Assembly: GCF_030348765.1 (NCBI RefSeq)
Contig: NZ_JAUCEU010000007.1
Span: 5,181,501-5,245,500 of the forward strand
Direction of reading: 5' to 3'
Length of the DNA stretch: 64,000 bases
Source of the DNA: Neobacillus sp. CF12
GTDB lineage: Bacteria; Bacillota; Bacilli; Bacillales; Cytobacillaceae
The position numbers and the translations under genes are program-made. The notes under the pieces are model-generated. The model searched no databases. It saw only the letters and a program-made list of their open reading frames with translations, and was not told where the DNA came from. Of this stretch, positions 1-7,968 are shown piece after piece; the first letter of the stretch is position 1, and each line of letters opens with the position of its first letter.

Positions 1-272
1 GAAACAATTTCGGCCACTAACAGTGTAACTAAGCCTGCAGCGAAGGCGAAAATGATGATTAAAGCCGAAAAAACAGCTAATCCCCGGGGCATACGAAGTT
101 TTTTTTCAAAAATGTTAACAATTGGATTGATAAAAAATGCAATAACAATCGCAATTAGAAATGGATAGGTCACTTTTGACAAATAATAAAATGATAGTAG
201 TCCGAGAACCACAATGCCAATCACCAAGAAAAACCTAAACGTCCGATACAAGTACTTTTTATCCAATAACAT
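1..272 (-). CDS. ytvI: AI-2E family transporter/permease YtvI, N-terminal part (cut by window edge)
   Basis: The reverse strand reads from an ATG at 272, preceded by AAGGAGG, and stays open to the window edge, giving about 90 residues. The protein starts MLLDKKYLYR and then has hydrophobic stretches at about residues 12-32, 36-55 and 68-88, consistent with the first membrane helices of the AI-2E/PerM permease family. In B. subtilis ytvI lies next to ytwI, as here, so context supports the name. The C-terminal two thirds are outside the window. The transported substrate of YtvI is not established. Confidence 0.8.
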   Translation of the reverse strand, partial: MLLDKKYLYRTFRFFLVIGIVVLGLLSFYYLSKVTYPFLIAIVIAFFINPIVNIFEKKLRMPRGLAVFSALIIIFAFAAGLVTLLVAEIV

Positions 273-373
273 ACCTCCTTAAAAAGTCAATTAGGTAGCT
301 TTAGTTTAACATTTTTTGTACAAAACTGCATGATTTTCCATATTAGGTCCAAAAGAAAAGGTGGATGAGATAC

Positions 374-835
374 ATGTTAAATGAGTCAACATTGTTCCTA
401 TTACTTCTATTAATCATTGGTTTTATCGTAAAAAATAACTCTTTGTTGATTGCCATTATCGTTTTACTAGTATTAAAATTGAGCGGACTTGATTCAAAAA
501 CGTTCACCTTTATCCAGGGTAAAGGAATTAATTGGGGAGTTACCGTCATTACGATTGCAGTTTTAGCTCCAATCGCCTCAGGTGATATTGGCTTTAAGGA
601 TTTATCGAGTGCGTTTAAGTCACCTCTTGCATGGGTAGCTCTTATTTCTGGTATGATTGTAGCCTTATTAGCAAAGGGCGGAGTATCATTATTAGAACAT
701 GACCCTCATATAACAACTGCACTTGTTTTGGGAACCATTCTATCTGTATCCATATTCAAAGGCGTTGCGGTAGGCCCGCTAATCGGAGCGGGAATAGCAT
801 ATACAGCAATGAAAATGATCGATTTTTTTCGATAG
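374..835 (+). CDS. ytwI: UPF0756 (DUF441) membrane protein YtwI
   Basis: A 153-residue, very hydrophobic protein starting MLNESTLFLL, with four to five predicted membrane helices and the glycine-rich C-terminal helix typical of DUF441 proteins. The first in-frame ATG, at 365, lies almost on top of the AAGGTGG ribosome site. The ATG at 374 has normal spacing and gives the family's usual length (about 154 residues). It is divergent from ytvI, as in B. subtilis. Function is unknown; it is presumed to be an integral membrane protein. Confidence 0.85.
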   Translation: MLNESTLFLLLLLIIGFIVKNNSLLIAIIVLLVLKLSGLDSKTFTFIQGKGINWGVTVITIAVLAPIASGDIGFKDLSSAFKSPLAWVALISGMIVALLAKGGVSLLEHDPHITTALVLGTILSVSIFKGVAVGPLIGAGIAYTAMKMIDFFR

Positions 836-881
836 CTATTTTGTAAAATAATATTTTTTTGAACTTTTCACCCCCTTTTCA

Positions 882-931
882 TTCACAAAAATCTGATAAT
901 TGTTTATAATAGGACTTGAAAGCGTATCCTT
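882..931 (+). promoter_or_regulatory. Promoter with overlapping cre (CcpA) site, probably for citZ
   Basis: TTCACA (882-887), a 17-base spacer and TATAAT (905-910) form a good SigA promoter, predicting a start near 917. The sequence at 916-931 fits the CcpA operator consensus WTGNAANCGNWNNCAW at all but one position and overlaps the predicted start, the position expected for repression. In B. subtilis citZ is repressed by CcpA and CcpC. A short ATAA/TTAT dyad just downstream (near 938-946) could belong to CcpC but is weak. The transcribed leader before citZ would be almost 290 bases. Confidence 0.55.
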
Positions 932-997
932 TTTTACATAAGTTATATAAATATGCTAGATTACTTGTAAAGGGACTTTTTTATTGAGGAAAAGTTA

Positions 998-1165
998 ATG
1001 GGCTTGTTGGATTTATCCCGAGCAAGCGCTCAATCTAGATATTTGTTTGAAAAAGAGGCGCTACAGAATTTCATGATAAAGTTTGAAATGAAGATTTTCT
1101 TTCAAAAGGCTGTGCATCATTATCGGGTTCAGCTGATAAAAATACTTCTTTTAACAAATGGGTAA
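998..1165 (+). CDS. Possible small ORF (55 aa) in the citZ leader
   Basis: An ATG at 998 is preceded by GAGGAAAAG at good spacing and opens 55 codons ending at TAA 1163-1165. The product begins MGLLDLSRAS and is basic in its second half. I do not recognise it. It lies within the long leader of citZ, downstream of the predicted promoter. It may be a real small protein, a leader ORF, or a chance opening; nothing but the ribosome site and length supports it. Confidence 0.3.
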   Translation: MGLLDLSRASAQSRYLFEKEALQNFMIKFEMKIFFQKAVHHYRVQLIKILLLTNG

Positions 1166-1205
1166 TGGGTAAAGGGGAAAATAGAACGAGAAGGAGAGAT
1201 TTTCT

Positions 1206-2324
1206 ATGACAGTAACACGTGGTCTTGAAGGGGTAGTGGCAACAACTTCTTCCATCAGTTCAATCATTGATGATACGTTAACGTATGTTGGGTATGGCAT
1301 CGACGATTTAGCTGAAAATGCAAGCTTTGAAGAAGTAATTTATTTATTGTGGCACCGTCGATTACCAACTGAACCAGAATTAGCAGAACTAAAAAAACAG
1401 CTTGCTGAAAATGCAGCACTTCCACAAGAAGTAATTGAGCACTTTAAGATGTATCCAATTGAAAAGGTTCATCCAATGGCTGCTCTTCGTTCTGCAGTTT
1501 CTTTATTGGGCCTCTATGATGAAGAAGCAGACTTAATGGATTCAGAGTCAAACTATCAAAAGGCGATACGACTTCAAGCTAAAATGCCTGCAATCGTAAC
1601 GACTTTTGCACGCGTTAGAAAAGGTCTTGAACCCATTGCGCCTAGAACGGATTTAAACTTTGCAGCAAACTTCCTTTACATGCTGTCTGGTCAAGAGCCT
1701 GATGAAATCGCTGTAAACGCTTTAGACAAAGCACTTGTTTTACATGCAGATCATGAACTTAATGCGTCTACATTTACAGCAAGAGTTTGTGTAGCGACTT
1801 TATCGGATGTGTATTCAGGCATTACAGCTGCGATTGGAGCTCTAAAAGGTCCACTTCACGGTGGTGCAAATGAAGCGGTAATGAAAATGCTTAAAGAAAT
1901 TGGTACAATTGAAAATGTTGAGCCATATGTTCGTGGAAAACTTGAGAAGAAGGAAAAAATCATGGGCTTTGGACATCGCGTTTATCGCTCAGGAGATCCT
2001 CGTGCTAAGCATTTACGAGCAATGTCCAAGAAAATGACTGAGTTAACAGGTGAGCCTCATTGGTATGAAATGTCTGAAAAGATTGAGAGCATCGTTACTG
2101 GTGAAAAGAAATTGCCGCCGAACGTAGATTTCTACTCAGCGTCGATGTACCATAGCTTAGGAATTGACCATGATTTATTTACACCAATCTTTGCAGTAAG
2201 CAGGGTTTCAGGATGGCTTGCTCACATTTTAGAACAATATGATAATAATCGTCTAATTCGCCCACGTGCTGAATATACAGGTCCTGGGATGCAGACATAT
2301 GTTCCAATTAACCAAAGAGGTTAA
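1206..2324 (+). CDS. citZ: Citrate synthase
   Basis: Condenses acetyl-CoA and oxaloacetate to citrate, the entry to the TCA cycle; cytoplasmic dimer. The 372-residue length matches Bacillus CitZ. The catalytic residues are visible: His218 in the GPLHGGANE motif, His257 in GFGHRVY and Asp308 in NVDFYSAS. The ATG at 1206 follows GAAGGAGAG at good spacing. It begins the citZ-icd-mdh cluster, as in B. subtilis, where the three are transcribed together and singly. The upstream cre site suggests carbon catabolite repression. Confidence 0.97.
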   Translation: MTVTRGLEGVVATTSSISSIIDDTLTYVGYGIDDLAENASFEEVIYLLWHRRLPTEPELAELKKQLAENAALPQEVIEHFKMYPIEKVHPMAALRSAVSLLGLYDEEADLMDSESNYQKAIRLQAKMPAIVTTFARVRKGLEPIAPRTDLNFAANFLYMLSGQEPDEIAVNALDKALVLHADHELNASTFTARVCVATLSDVYSGITAAIGALKGPLHGGANEAVMKMLKEIGTIENVEPYVRGKLEKKEKIMGFGHRVYRSGDPRAKHLRAMSKKMTELTGEPHWYEMSEKIESIVTGEKKLPPNVDFYSASMYHSLGIDHDLFTPIFAVSRVSGWLAHILEQYDNNRLIRPRAEYTGPGMQTYVPINQRG

Positions 2325-2472
2325 TTAATATTTTACTTTTTTATAAAAAATTGTTCTAATAGGATTGTATGAAAAGGTTAATGAATTCGATTCTTTAACC
2401 TTGGATTCAATCTTAAGCAGGACAAAGGTCAAAATTAACTACGATGATACATAATCAGGAGGGAGAACAACT

Positions 2473-3741
2473 ATGCAAGGCGAAAAAATTACGGTAACAA
2501 ACGGAGTATTAAATGTACCAAACAATCCAATCATCCCATTTATCGAGGGTGACGGTATCGGACCAGATATCTGGGCAGCATCTGAAAGAGTATTAAATGC
2601 AGCTGTTGAAAAAGCTTACAAAGGCGAGCGTAAATTAGTATGGAAAGAAGTTCTTGCGGGAGAAAAGGCGTTTAACCAAACAGGTGAATGGCTTCCAAAA
2701 GAAACTCTTGATGTGATCAACGAATATTTGATTGCAATCAAAGGTCCACTTACTACTCCTGTTGGCGGCGGAATTCGTTCATTGAACGTAGCACTGCGTC
2801 AAGAATTAGATTTGTTTGTATGCTTACGACCTGTAAGATGGTTTGAGGGCGTTCCTTCACCAGTTAAGCGTCCACAGGACACTGATATGGTAATCTTCCG
2901 TGAAAATACTGAAGATATTTATGCTGGAATTGAATATGAAAAAGGTTCAGAAGCGGTTAAGAAAGTAATCGACTTCCTTCAAAACGAAATGGGTGTTAAC
3001 AAAATTAGATTCCCAGAAACGTCTGGTATCGGAATTAAGCCAGTTTCTGAAGAAGGAACAACACGTTTAGTACGTGCAGCTATTAATTATGCTATTAAAG
3101 AAGGCCGTAAATCTGTTACCCTTGTACACAAAGGGAATATCATGAAATTCACAGAAGGCGCGTTCAAAAACTGGGGTTATGAACTTGCTGAGAAAGAATT
3201 CGGTGATAAAGTATTTACATGGGCTCAATATGACCGTATTAAAGCAGAACAAGGTACAGACGCTGCAAACAAAGCACAAAGCGATGCTGAAGCAGCGGGC
3301 AAGATTATCGTGAAAGACGCGATTGCTGATATCTTCTTACAGCAAATCCTTACACGTCCACGTGAATTTGATGTAGTTGCAACAATGAACTTAAATGGTG
3401 ACTTCATTTCTGACGCTCTTGCAGCACAGGTAGGCGGAATCGGAATCGCTCCTGGAGCAAACATCAACTATGAAACTGGACATGCGATTTTCGAAGCAAC
3501 ACATGGTACTGCACCTAAATATGCAGGTCTTGATAAGGTAAACCCTTCATCTGTTATTTTATCAGGTGTGTTATTACTGGAGCACTTAGGCTGGAATGAA
3601 GCAGCTAAAATGGTTATTAAATCAGTAGAAAATACGATTGCTTCTAAAGTAGTAACCTATGACTTTGCTCGTCTAATGGATGGAGCAACAGAAGTTAAAA
3701 CATCTGAATTTGCAGATGAATTAATTAAGAATATGGAGTAA
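2473..3741 (+). CDS. icd: Isocitrate dehydrogenase (NADP+)
   Basis: Oxidative decarboxylation of isocitrate to 2-oxoglutarate with NADP+. The 422-residue protein has the family's [14 protein letters not shown]-terminus, the phosphorylatable-serine loop region around [16 protein letters not shown] with the substrate arginines, and [14 protein letters not shown] and [16 protein letters not shown] motifs carrying the metal-binding aspartates. The ATG at 2473 follows AGGAGGGAG. It lies 148 bases after citZ. A partial inverted repeat (about 2374-2401) in that gap may be an RNA processing or weak attenuation point. Confidence 0.97.
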   Translation: MQGEKITVTNGVLNVPNNPIIPFIEGDGIGPDIWAASERVLNAAVEKAYKGERKLVWKEVLAGEKAFNQTGEWLPKETLDVINEYLIAIKGPLTTPVGGGIRSLNVALRQELDLFVCLRPVRWFEGVPSPVKRPQDTDMVIFRENTEDIYAGIEYEKGSEAVKKVIDFLQNEMGVNKIRFPETSGIGIKPVSEEGTTRLVRAAINYAIKEGRKSVTLVHKGNIMKFTEGAFKNWGYELAEKEFGDKVFTWAQYDRIKAEQGTDAANKAQSDAEAAGKIIVKDAIADIFLQQILTRPREFDVVATMNLNGDFISDALAAQVGGIGIAPGANINYETGHAIFEATHGTAPKYAGLDKVNPSSVILSGVLLLEHLGWNEAAKMVIKSVENTIASKVVTYDFARLMDGATEVKTSEFADELIKNME

Positions 3742-3788
3742 TTTAGAAGGCAAAAGCACCTAGAAGATGAAGCTTGAAAAGGTAATCA

Positions 3789-3811
3789 GGGCTGTTTTCG
3801 AACAGCCCTTT
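3789..3811 (+). terminator. Hairpin between icd and mdh
   Basis: GGGCTGTT and AACAGCCC (8 bp) flank a TTCG tetraloop, followed by only a short T-run. This very stable stem may partly terminate after icd or protect the processed citZ-icd message, while allowing mdh expression. Confidence 0.6.
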
Positions 3812-3852
3812 CGAATATCGACAATAATACTTTCAAAGGGGAGAGTTTTAAA

Positions 3853-4791
3853 ATGTCATTAAAACGTAAAAAGGTTTCCGTAATTGGCGGAGGTTTCACA
3901 GGTGCTACAACTGCATTCTTACTAGCTCAAAAAGAATTAGGGGATGTCGTACTAGTTGATATCCCACAAATGGATAACCCGACAAAAGGAAAAGCATTAG
4001 ATATGCTTGAAGCAAGCCCAGTACAAGGATTTGATGCCAATATCACTGGTACTTCAAATTACGAAGATACACGTGATTCTGATATCGTTGTGATTACAGC
4101 TGGTATTGCTCGTAAACCTGGAATGAGCCGTGATGATTTAGTTCAAACAAACCAAAAGGTAATGAAGAGTGTTACACAGGAAATCGTAAAGCATTCTCCA
4201 AACTGTACAATTCTTGTTTTAACAAACCCAGTTGATGCAATGACTTATACTGTTTTTAAAGAATCTGGATTCCCTAAAAATCGTGTAATTGGACAATCTG
4301 GTGTATTAGATACAGCACGTTTCCGTACATTCGTAGCACAAGAATTAAATCTTTCGGTTAAAGATATTACTGGCTTTGTTTTAGGTGGTCACGGTGATGA
4401 TATGGTTCCTCTTGTCCGTTATTCCTATGCTGGTGGTATTCCGTTAGAAACTTTAATCCCTAAAGACCGTTTAGAAGCAATTGTCGAGCGTACTAGAAAA
4501 GGCGGCGGAGAGATCGTGAACCTTCTAGGAAACGGCAGTGCTTATTATGCTCCTGCAGCATCTCTTGTTGAAATGTGCGAAGCAATCTTAAAAGACCAGC
4601 GTCGCGTACTTCCTTCCATCGCATACCTTGAGGGTGAATTTGGTTACGAAGGTATCTATCTAGGAGTACCAACAATCCTTGGTGCAAACGGAATAGAAAA
4701 AGTTATCGAACTTGAACTAACTGCAGAAGAAAAGACAGCCCTAGATAAATCAGTTGAATCTGTTCAAGCTGTAATGAAAGTATTAGTGTAA
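3853..4791 (+). CDS. mdh: Malate dehydrogenase
   Basis: Oxidises malate to oxaloacetate with NAD+. The 312-residue length is the same as B. subtilis Mdh. An N-terminal Rossmann fold is marked by the glycine motif GGGFTGATT and the acidic residue in VVLVDIPQ that selects NAD. The active-site motif [14 protein letters not shown] carries catalytic His180. It resembles the LDH-like MDH class, usual in Bacillus. The start has GGGGAGAG upstream. Third gene of the TCA cluster, closed by a strong terminator. Confidence 0.97.
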   Translation: MSLKRKKVSVIGGGFTGATTAFLLAQKELGDVVLVDIPQMDNPTKGKALDMLEASPVQGFDANITGTSNYEDTRDSDIVVITAGIARKPGMSRDDLVQTNQKVMKSVTQEIVKHSPNCTILVLTNPVDAMTYTVFKESGFPKNRVIGQSGVLDTARFRTFVAQELNLSVKDITGFVLGGHGDDMVPLVRYSYAGGIPLETLIPKDRLEAIVERTRKGGGEIVNLLGNGSAYYAPAASLVEMCEAILKDQRRVLPSIAYLEGEFGYEGIYLGVPTILGANGIEKVIELELTAEEKTALDKSVESVQAVMKVLV

Positions 4792-4797
4792 GAGATT

Positions 4798-4829
4798 AAA
4801 ATTCGGGGAAAAACTTCCCCGAATTTTTT
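4798..4829 (+). terminator. Rho-independent terminator after mdh
   Basis: A perfect 10-bp stem (ATTCGGGGAA/TTCCCCGAAT) is followed by a T-run. It ends the citZ-icd-mdh unit. Confidence 0.9.
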
Positions 4830-4873
4830 CGACTAATAATGAAATCGCTTACAATTGAAAGGAGCGTAAAAGA

Positions 4874-5350
4874 ATGCTTTTAGGTAAGAAAAGAAAACTT
4901 GGTAGAGAAATAAAAGAGATGTCTGTGGGAGAAAAGTTAGCCTTAACTGAAAAAATCGAAGATAAGGATATTCTTCTGTATCTAGGTCTTACCGATGATG
5001 CAAACCCGCTATATATTCAGCATGATTACGCATCACAAACTCCCTTCAAAAAACCGATTGTTCCTAGTATTATGCTAACTGGAATGATCACCTCGGCTAT
5101 TTCAAAATATTTACCTGGTCCAGGAAGTCATATTTTAAGCCAGGATATTCAATTTCCTAAGCCTGTGTATCACTATGCCACGGTCCATCTATTATTAGAA
5201 GTTATCGAAGTCAATCATGATGACCATACAGTTAAGATTACAGTTGTCGGCACAAACGAAAAAGAGGAAGTTGTGATTTCTGGGCAACTGAAGGTTTGTC
5301 CACCTCATCGCTTAGGTGGAATGGATGGCAATGTATTAGATAATTTTTAA
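4874..5350 (+). CDS. MaoC-like hotdog-fold protein
   Basis: A 158-residue single hotdog domain resembling R-specific enoyl-CoA hydratases and MaoC dehydratases. The hydratase-2 signature region reads LTDDANPLYIQHDYASQTPF: the catalytic Asp and the Asn-Pro are present, but the usual catalytic His directly after NPL is Tyr, with a His three residues later. It may therefore be an altered or non-catalytic acyl-CoA binding protein. It stands alone between two terminators, between mdh and phoP, a place where B. subtilis has no such gene. The ATG at 4874 has AAAGGAGCG upstream. Confidence 0.75.
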   Translation: MLLGKKRKLGREIKEMSVGEKLALTEKIEDKDILLYLGLTDDANPLYIQHDYASQTPFKKPIVPSIMLTGMITSAISKYLPGPGSHILSQDIQFPKPVYHYATVHLLLEVIEVNHDDHTVKITVVGTNEKEEVVISGQLKVCPPHRLGGMDGNVLDNF

Positions 5351-5357
5351 AATTAGT

Positions 5358-5384
5358 AAGGAATGTACCCACATTCCTTTTTTT
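5358..5384 (+). terminator. Rho-independent terminator after the MaoC-like gene
   Basis: AAGGAATGT and ACATTCCTT form a 9-bp stem followed by seven T. Confidence 0.9.
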
Positions 5385-5474
5385 GTTGCCGGGTTTGGAA
5401 GTGGGTATTCTAAATGGTTCTATATTATAATGGAGTAAGGTATGGCAAAATAGATAAAATTCTCGGAGGTTACT

Positions 5475-6191
5475 ATGAAAAATAAGGTACTTGTTGTAGA
5501 CGATGAACAATCAATTGTAACGTTGCTTCATTATAATTTGGAACAAGCAGGTTTCGACGTAATCACGGCAATGGATGGATTAAAGGGTAAACAACTAGCG
5601 GAAACAATGGCACCTGATATCATTGTTTTGGACCTGATGCTACCGAAAATGGATGGAATTGAAGTGTGTAAACAGCTGCGTCAACAAAAAATTATGACTC
5701 CCATCCTAATGTTAACGGCGAAAGATGATGAATTTGATAAAATATTGGGTCTGGAACTAGGTGCAGATGATTATATGATTAAGCCTTTTAGCCCAAGAGA
5801 AGTTGTTGCCCGAGTGAAAGCAATCCTAAGAAGAATTCAGATACAAACAATTAATAATGAAGCGGAACAAAATGATGGGGGAACGATTGTGCTAGGGAAA
5901 CTTCAAATTTTCCCAGAGAAATTTGAAGCTTATTTTAATAATCAACTATTGGAATTAACCTTAAAGGAATACGAATTGCTGCATTATTTAGCTCAAAATA
6001 AAAATCGCGTTTTAACTCGCGACCAATTGTTAAGTGCTGTTTGGAATTATGAATTTGCTGGCGATACTCGTATTGTAGATGTTCACATTTCACACCTGCG
6101 TGAGAAAATTGAAGTGGATACGAAGAAACCAGTTTATATTAAAACTGTCCGAGGACTGGGTTATAAACTCGAGGAGCCGAAGAATGAATGA
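5475..6191 (+). CDS. phoP: Phosphate response regulator PhoP
   Basis: OmpR-type response regulator controlling the phosphate-starvation regulon. The 238-residue protein has a receiver domain (about 1-120) with the acidic pair Asp9-Asp10, phosphoacceptor Asp53 in VLDLMLPKMDG and the conserved Thr/Lys in MLTAKDD. A C-terminal winged helix (about 135-235) ends with the VRGLGYKL hallmark. The ATG follows TCGGAGG. The coding sequence overlaps phoR by four bases (ATGA), so the pair is translationally coupled. Confidence 0.96.
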   Translation: MKNKVLVVDDEQSIVTLLHYNLEQAGFDVITAMDGLKGKQLAETMAPDIIVLDLMLPKMDGIEVCKQLRQQKIMTPILMLTAKDDEFDKILGLELGADDYMIKPFSPREVVARVKAILRRIQIQTINNEAEQNDGGTIVLGKLQIFPEKFEAYFNNQLLELTLKEYELLHYLAQNKNRVLTRDQLLSAVWNYEFAGDTRIVDVHISHLREKIEVDTKKPVYIKTVRGLGYKLEEPKNE

Positions 6192-7948
6192 ACAATTTCC
6201 GTACAAAGCTTCTTATTGCACTAATTAGTTTAATCATAATCGGATTAATTGGATTGGAAATTTTACTTGGTCAGCTTTTTAAAAGCTATTACCTTGATAC
6301 ATATAATGAACGCTTAGATAAAGAGAGCAATCTTTTAAGCTTGTACATTGAAAATAACGGTGGAGTGAACTCAATCGATCAACAAGAGGTATTAGAAATC
6401 AGCAGTATGCTAAATGTAAGACTTGCGCTTACGGATACGAAAGGTCAGATTCTTTTTGATAGTGGGGAAAACACTTCAAATATAAATGGGATTAGAGAAA
6501 ATATTAATGAGGTCTTAAAGGAAAAACCAAAAAATGAGACGAAACTTGTTGAGCGTGAGAAATACGACTTACACTATTCATGGAAACCGCTAATAAAGGC
6601 AAATGAAAAAGAAGGGTATTTGTTCATTTTTACGAAAACAAGTGAACTTAAAAAAGCATATAGCCAAATTTGGTGGATCCTATCAATTAGCTTATTAATC
6701 GTGTTTATTGTTTTTATCTATCTTGGATATAGAATAACAGTAAGGTATACAAAACCCTTAGATTCTGCCACTACTGTCGCCATTGAATTAGCGAAAGGTA
6801 ATTACCGGGCTAGAATAGAAGGCAATGAATTAAAGGAGACCAGTATGTTGAGTATGTCTATCAATATATTGGCCCAAAATCTGCAAGAAATGAGTAAAGC
6901 CCAAGAAATACAGCAAGACCGCATAAGTGCACTAATTGAAAATATGGGTGCAGGACTACTTTTAATTGACAGCCGCGGGTTCATTAATCTAATCAATAAG
7001 GGCTACGCCGACATCTTTCATGTGAACCCTGCTGACAACTTAAATAAACTATATTACGAAGTAATAGAACAAGAGGAAATCTGCAATATCATTGCAGATG
7101 TTTTTAGAACAGAACAAAAAGTCAGGAAACATCTACTGTTTCCATTGGGAATCGAGAGAAGATACTTTGATGTTTATGGGATACCGATTATTGGGATAAA
7201 TAATGTGTGGAAAGGTGTTTTGCTCGTTTTTCATGACATTACGGAGATTAAAAAACTTGAACAAATGAGAAAAGACTTTGTTGCCAATGTATCGCATGAA
7301 TTAAAAACGCCAGTTACCTCCATTAAAGGTTTTTCTGAAACGTTGTTAGATGGTGCCATGAACAATCAAGATACGCTAGAAGCATTTTTATCAATTATTA
7401 ATAAAGAAAGTGACCGTATGCAGTCACTTATTCAAGATTTGCTTGATTTTTCTAAAATTGAGCAGCAAGAATTTAAGTTGAACATTCAGGACTTTGACTT
7501 GTATGTATTAATAAACGAAGTAATAACTATGCTTAATAAAAAAGCCAAATCCAAAGATATCCGTCTAGACCTTGAGTTTCAGAGGGAAGAATTATATATA
7601 CAAGGAGATCATGATCGCTTAAAACAAGTATTTATTAATTTGATAAGTAATGCGATTTTGTATACCCCGCCAAATGGACATGTCATCGTTTCACTGTTTG
7701 ATTACGAGAGAAAAGTAAAAATTCATGTAAAAGACTCGGGAGTAGGAATTAAACAAGAAGAAATTCCACGAATCTTTGAACGATTTTATCGTATTGATCG
7801 TGCAAGAAGCCGGGATTCTGGCGGGACAGGTCTTGGATTAGCTATCGTAAAACATTTAGTTGAAGCACACCATGGAAACATCTCCGTGAGAAGTACCCTT
7901 GGTGAGGGCAGTGAGTTTATTATCGAACTACATAAATATATGAATTAA
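6188..7948 (+). CDS. phoR: Phosphate sensor histidine kinase PhoR
   Basis: Membrane histidine kinase partner of PhoP, 586 residues. Visible order: a first membrane helix (about 9-28), an extracytoplasmic sensor region (about 30-160), a second helix (about 160-182), a HAMP linker, a PAS domain (about 245-350), the HisKA box VSHELKTPVTSIKG with the phosphorylated His near residue 370, and an ATPase domain with N box (NLISNAILYTPP), G1 (DSGVGI) and G2 (GGTGLGLAIVKH). It starts inside the phoP stop codon. polA follows after only 20 bases, so phoPR-polA-mutM may be cotranscribed. Confidence 0.96.
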   Translation: MNNFRTKLLIALISLIIIGLIGLEILLGQLFKSYYLDTYNERLDKESNLLSLYIENNGGVNSIDQQEVLEISSMLNVRLALTDTKGQILFDSGENTSNINGIRENINEVLKEKPKNETKLVEREKYDLHYSWKPLIKANEKEGYLFIFTKTSELKKAYSQIWWILSISLLIVFIVFIYLGYRITVRYTKPLDSATTVAIELAKGNYRARIEGNELKETSMLSMSINILAQNLQEMSKAQEIQQDRISALIENMGAGLLLIDSRGFINLINKGYADIFHVNPADNLNKLYYEVIEQEEICNIIADVFRTEQKVRKHLLFPLGIERRYFDVYGIPIIGINNVWKGVLLVFHDITEIKKLEQMRKDFVANVSHELKTPVTSIKGFSETLLDGAMNNQDTLEAFLSIINKESDRMQSLIQDLLDFSKIEQQEFKLNIQDFDLYVLINEVITMLNKKAKSKDIRLDLEFQREELYIQGDHDRLKQVFINLISNAILYTPPNGHVIVSLFDYERKVKIHVKDSGVGIKQEEIPRIFERFYRIDRARSRDSGGTGLGLAIVKHLVEAHHGNISVRSTLGEGSEFIIELHKYMN

Positions 7949-7968
7949 CACAGAAATGGGGTAAATGG

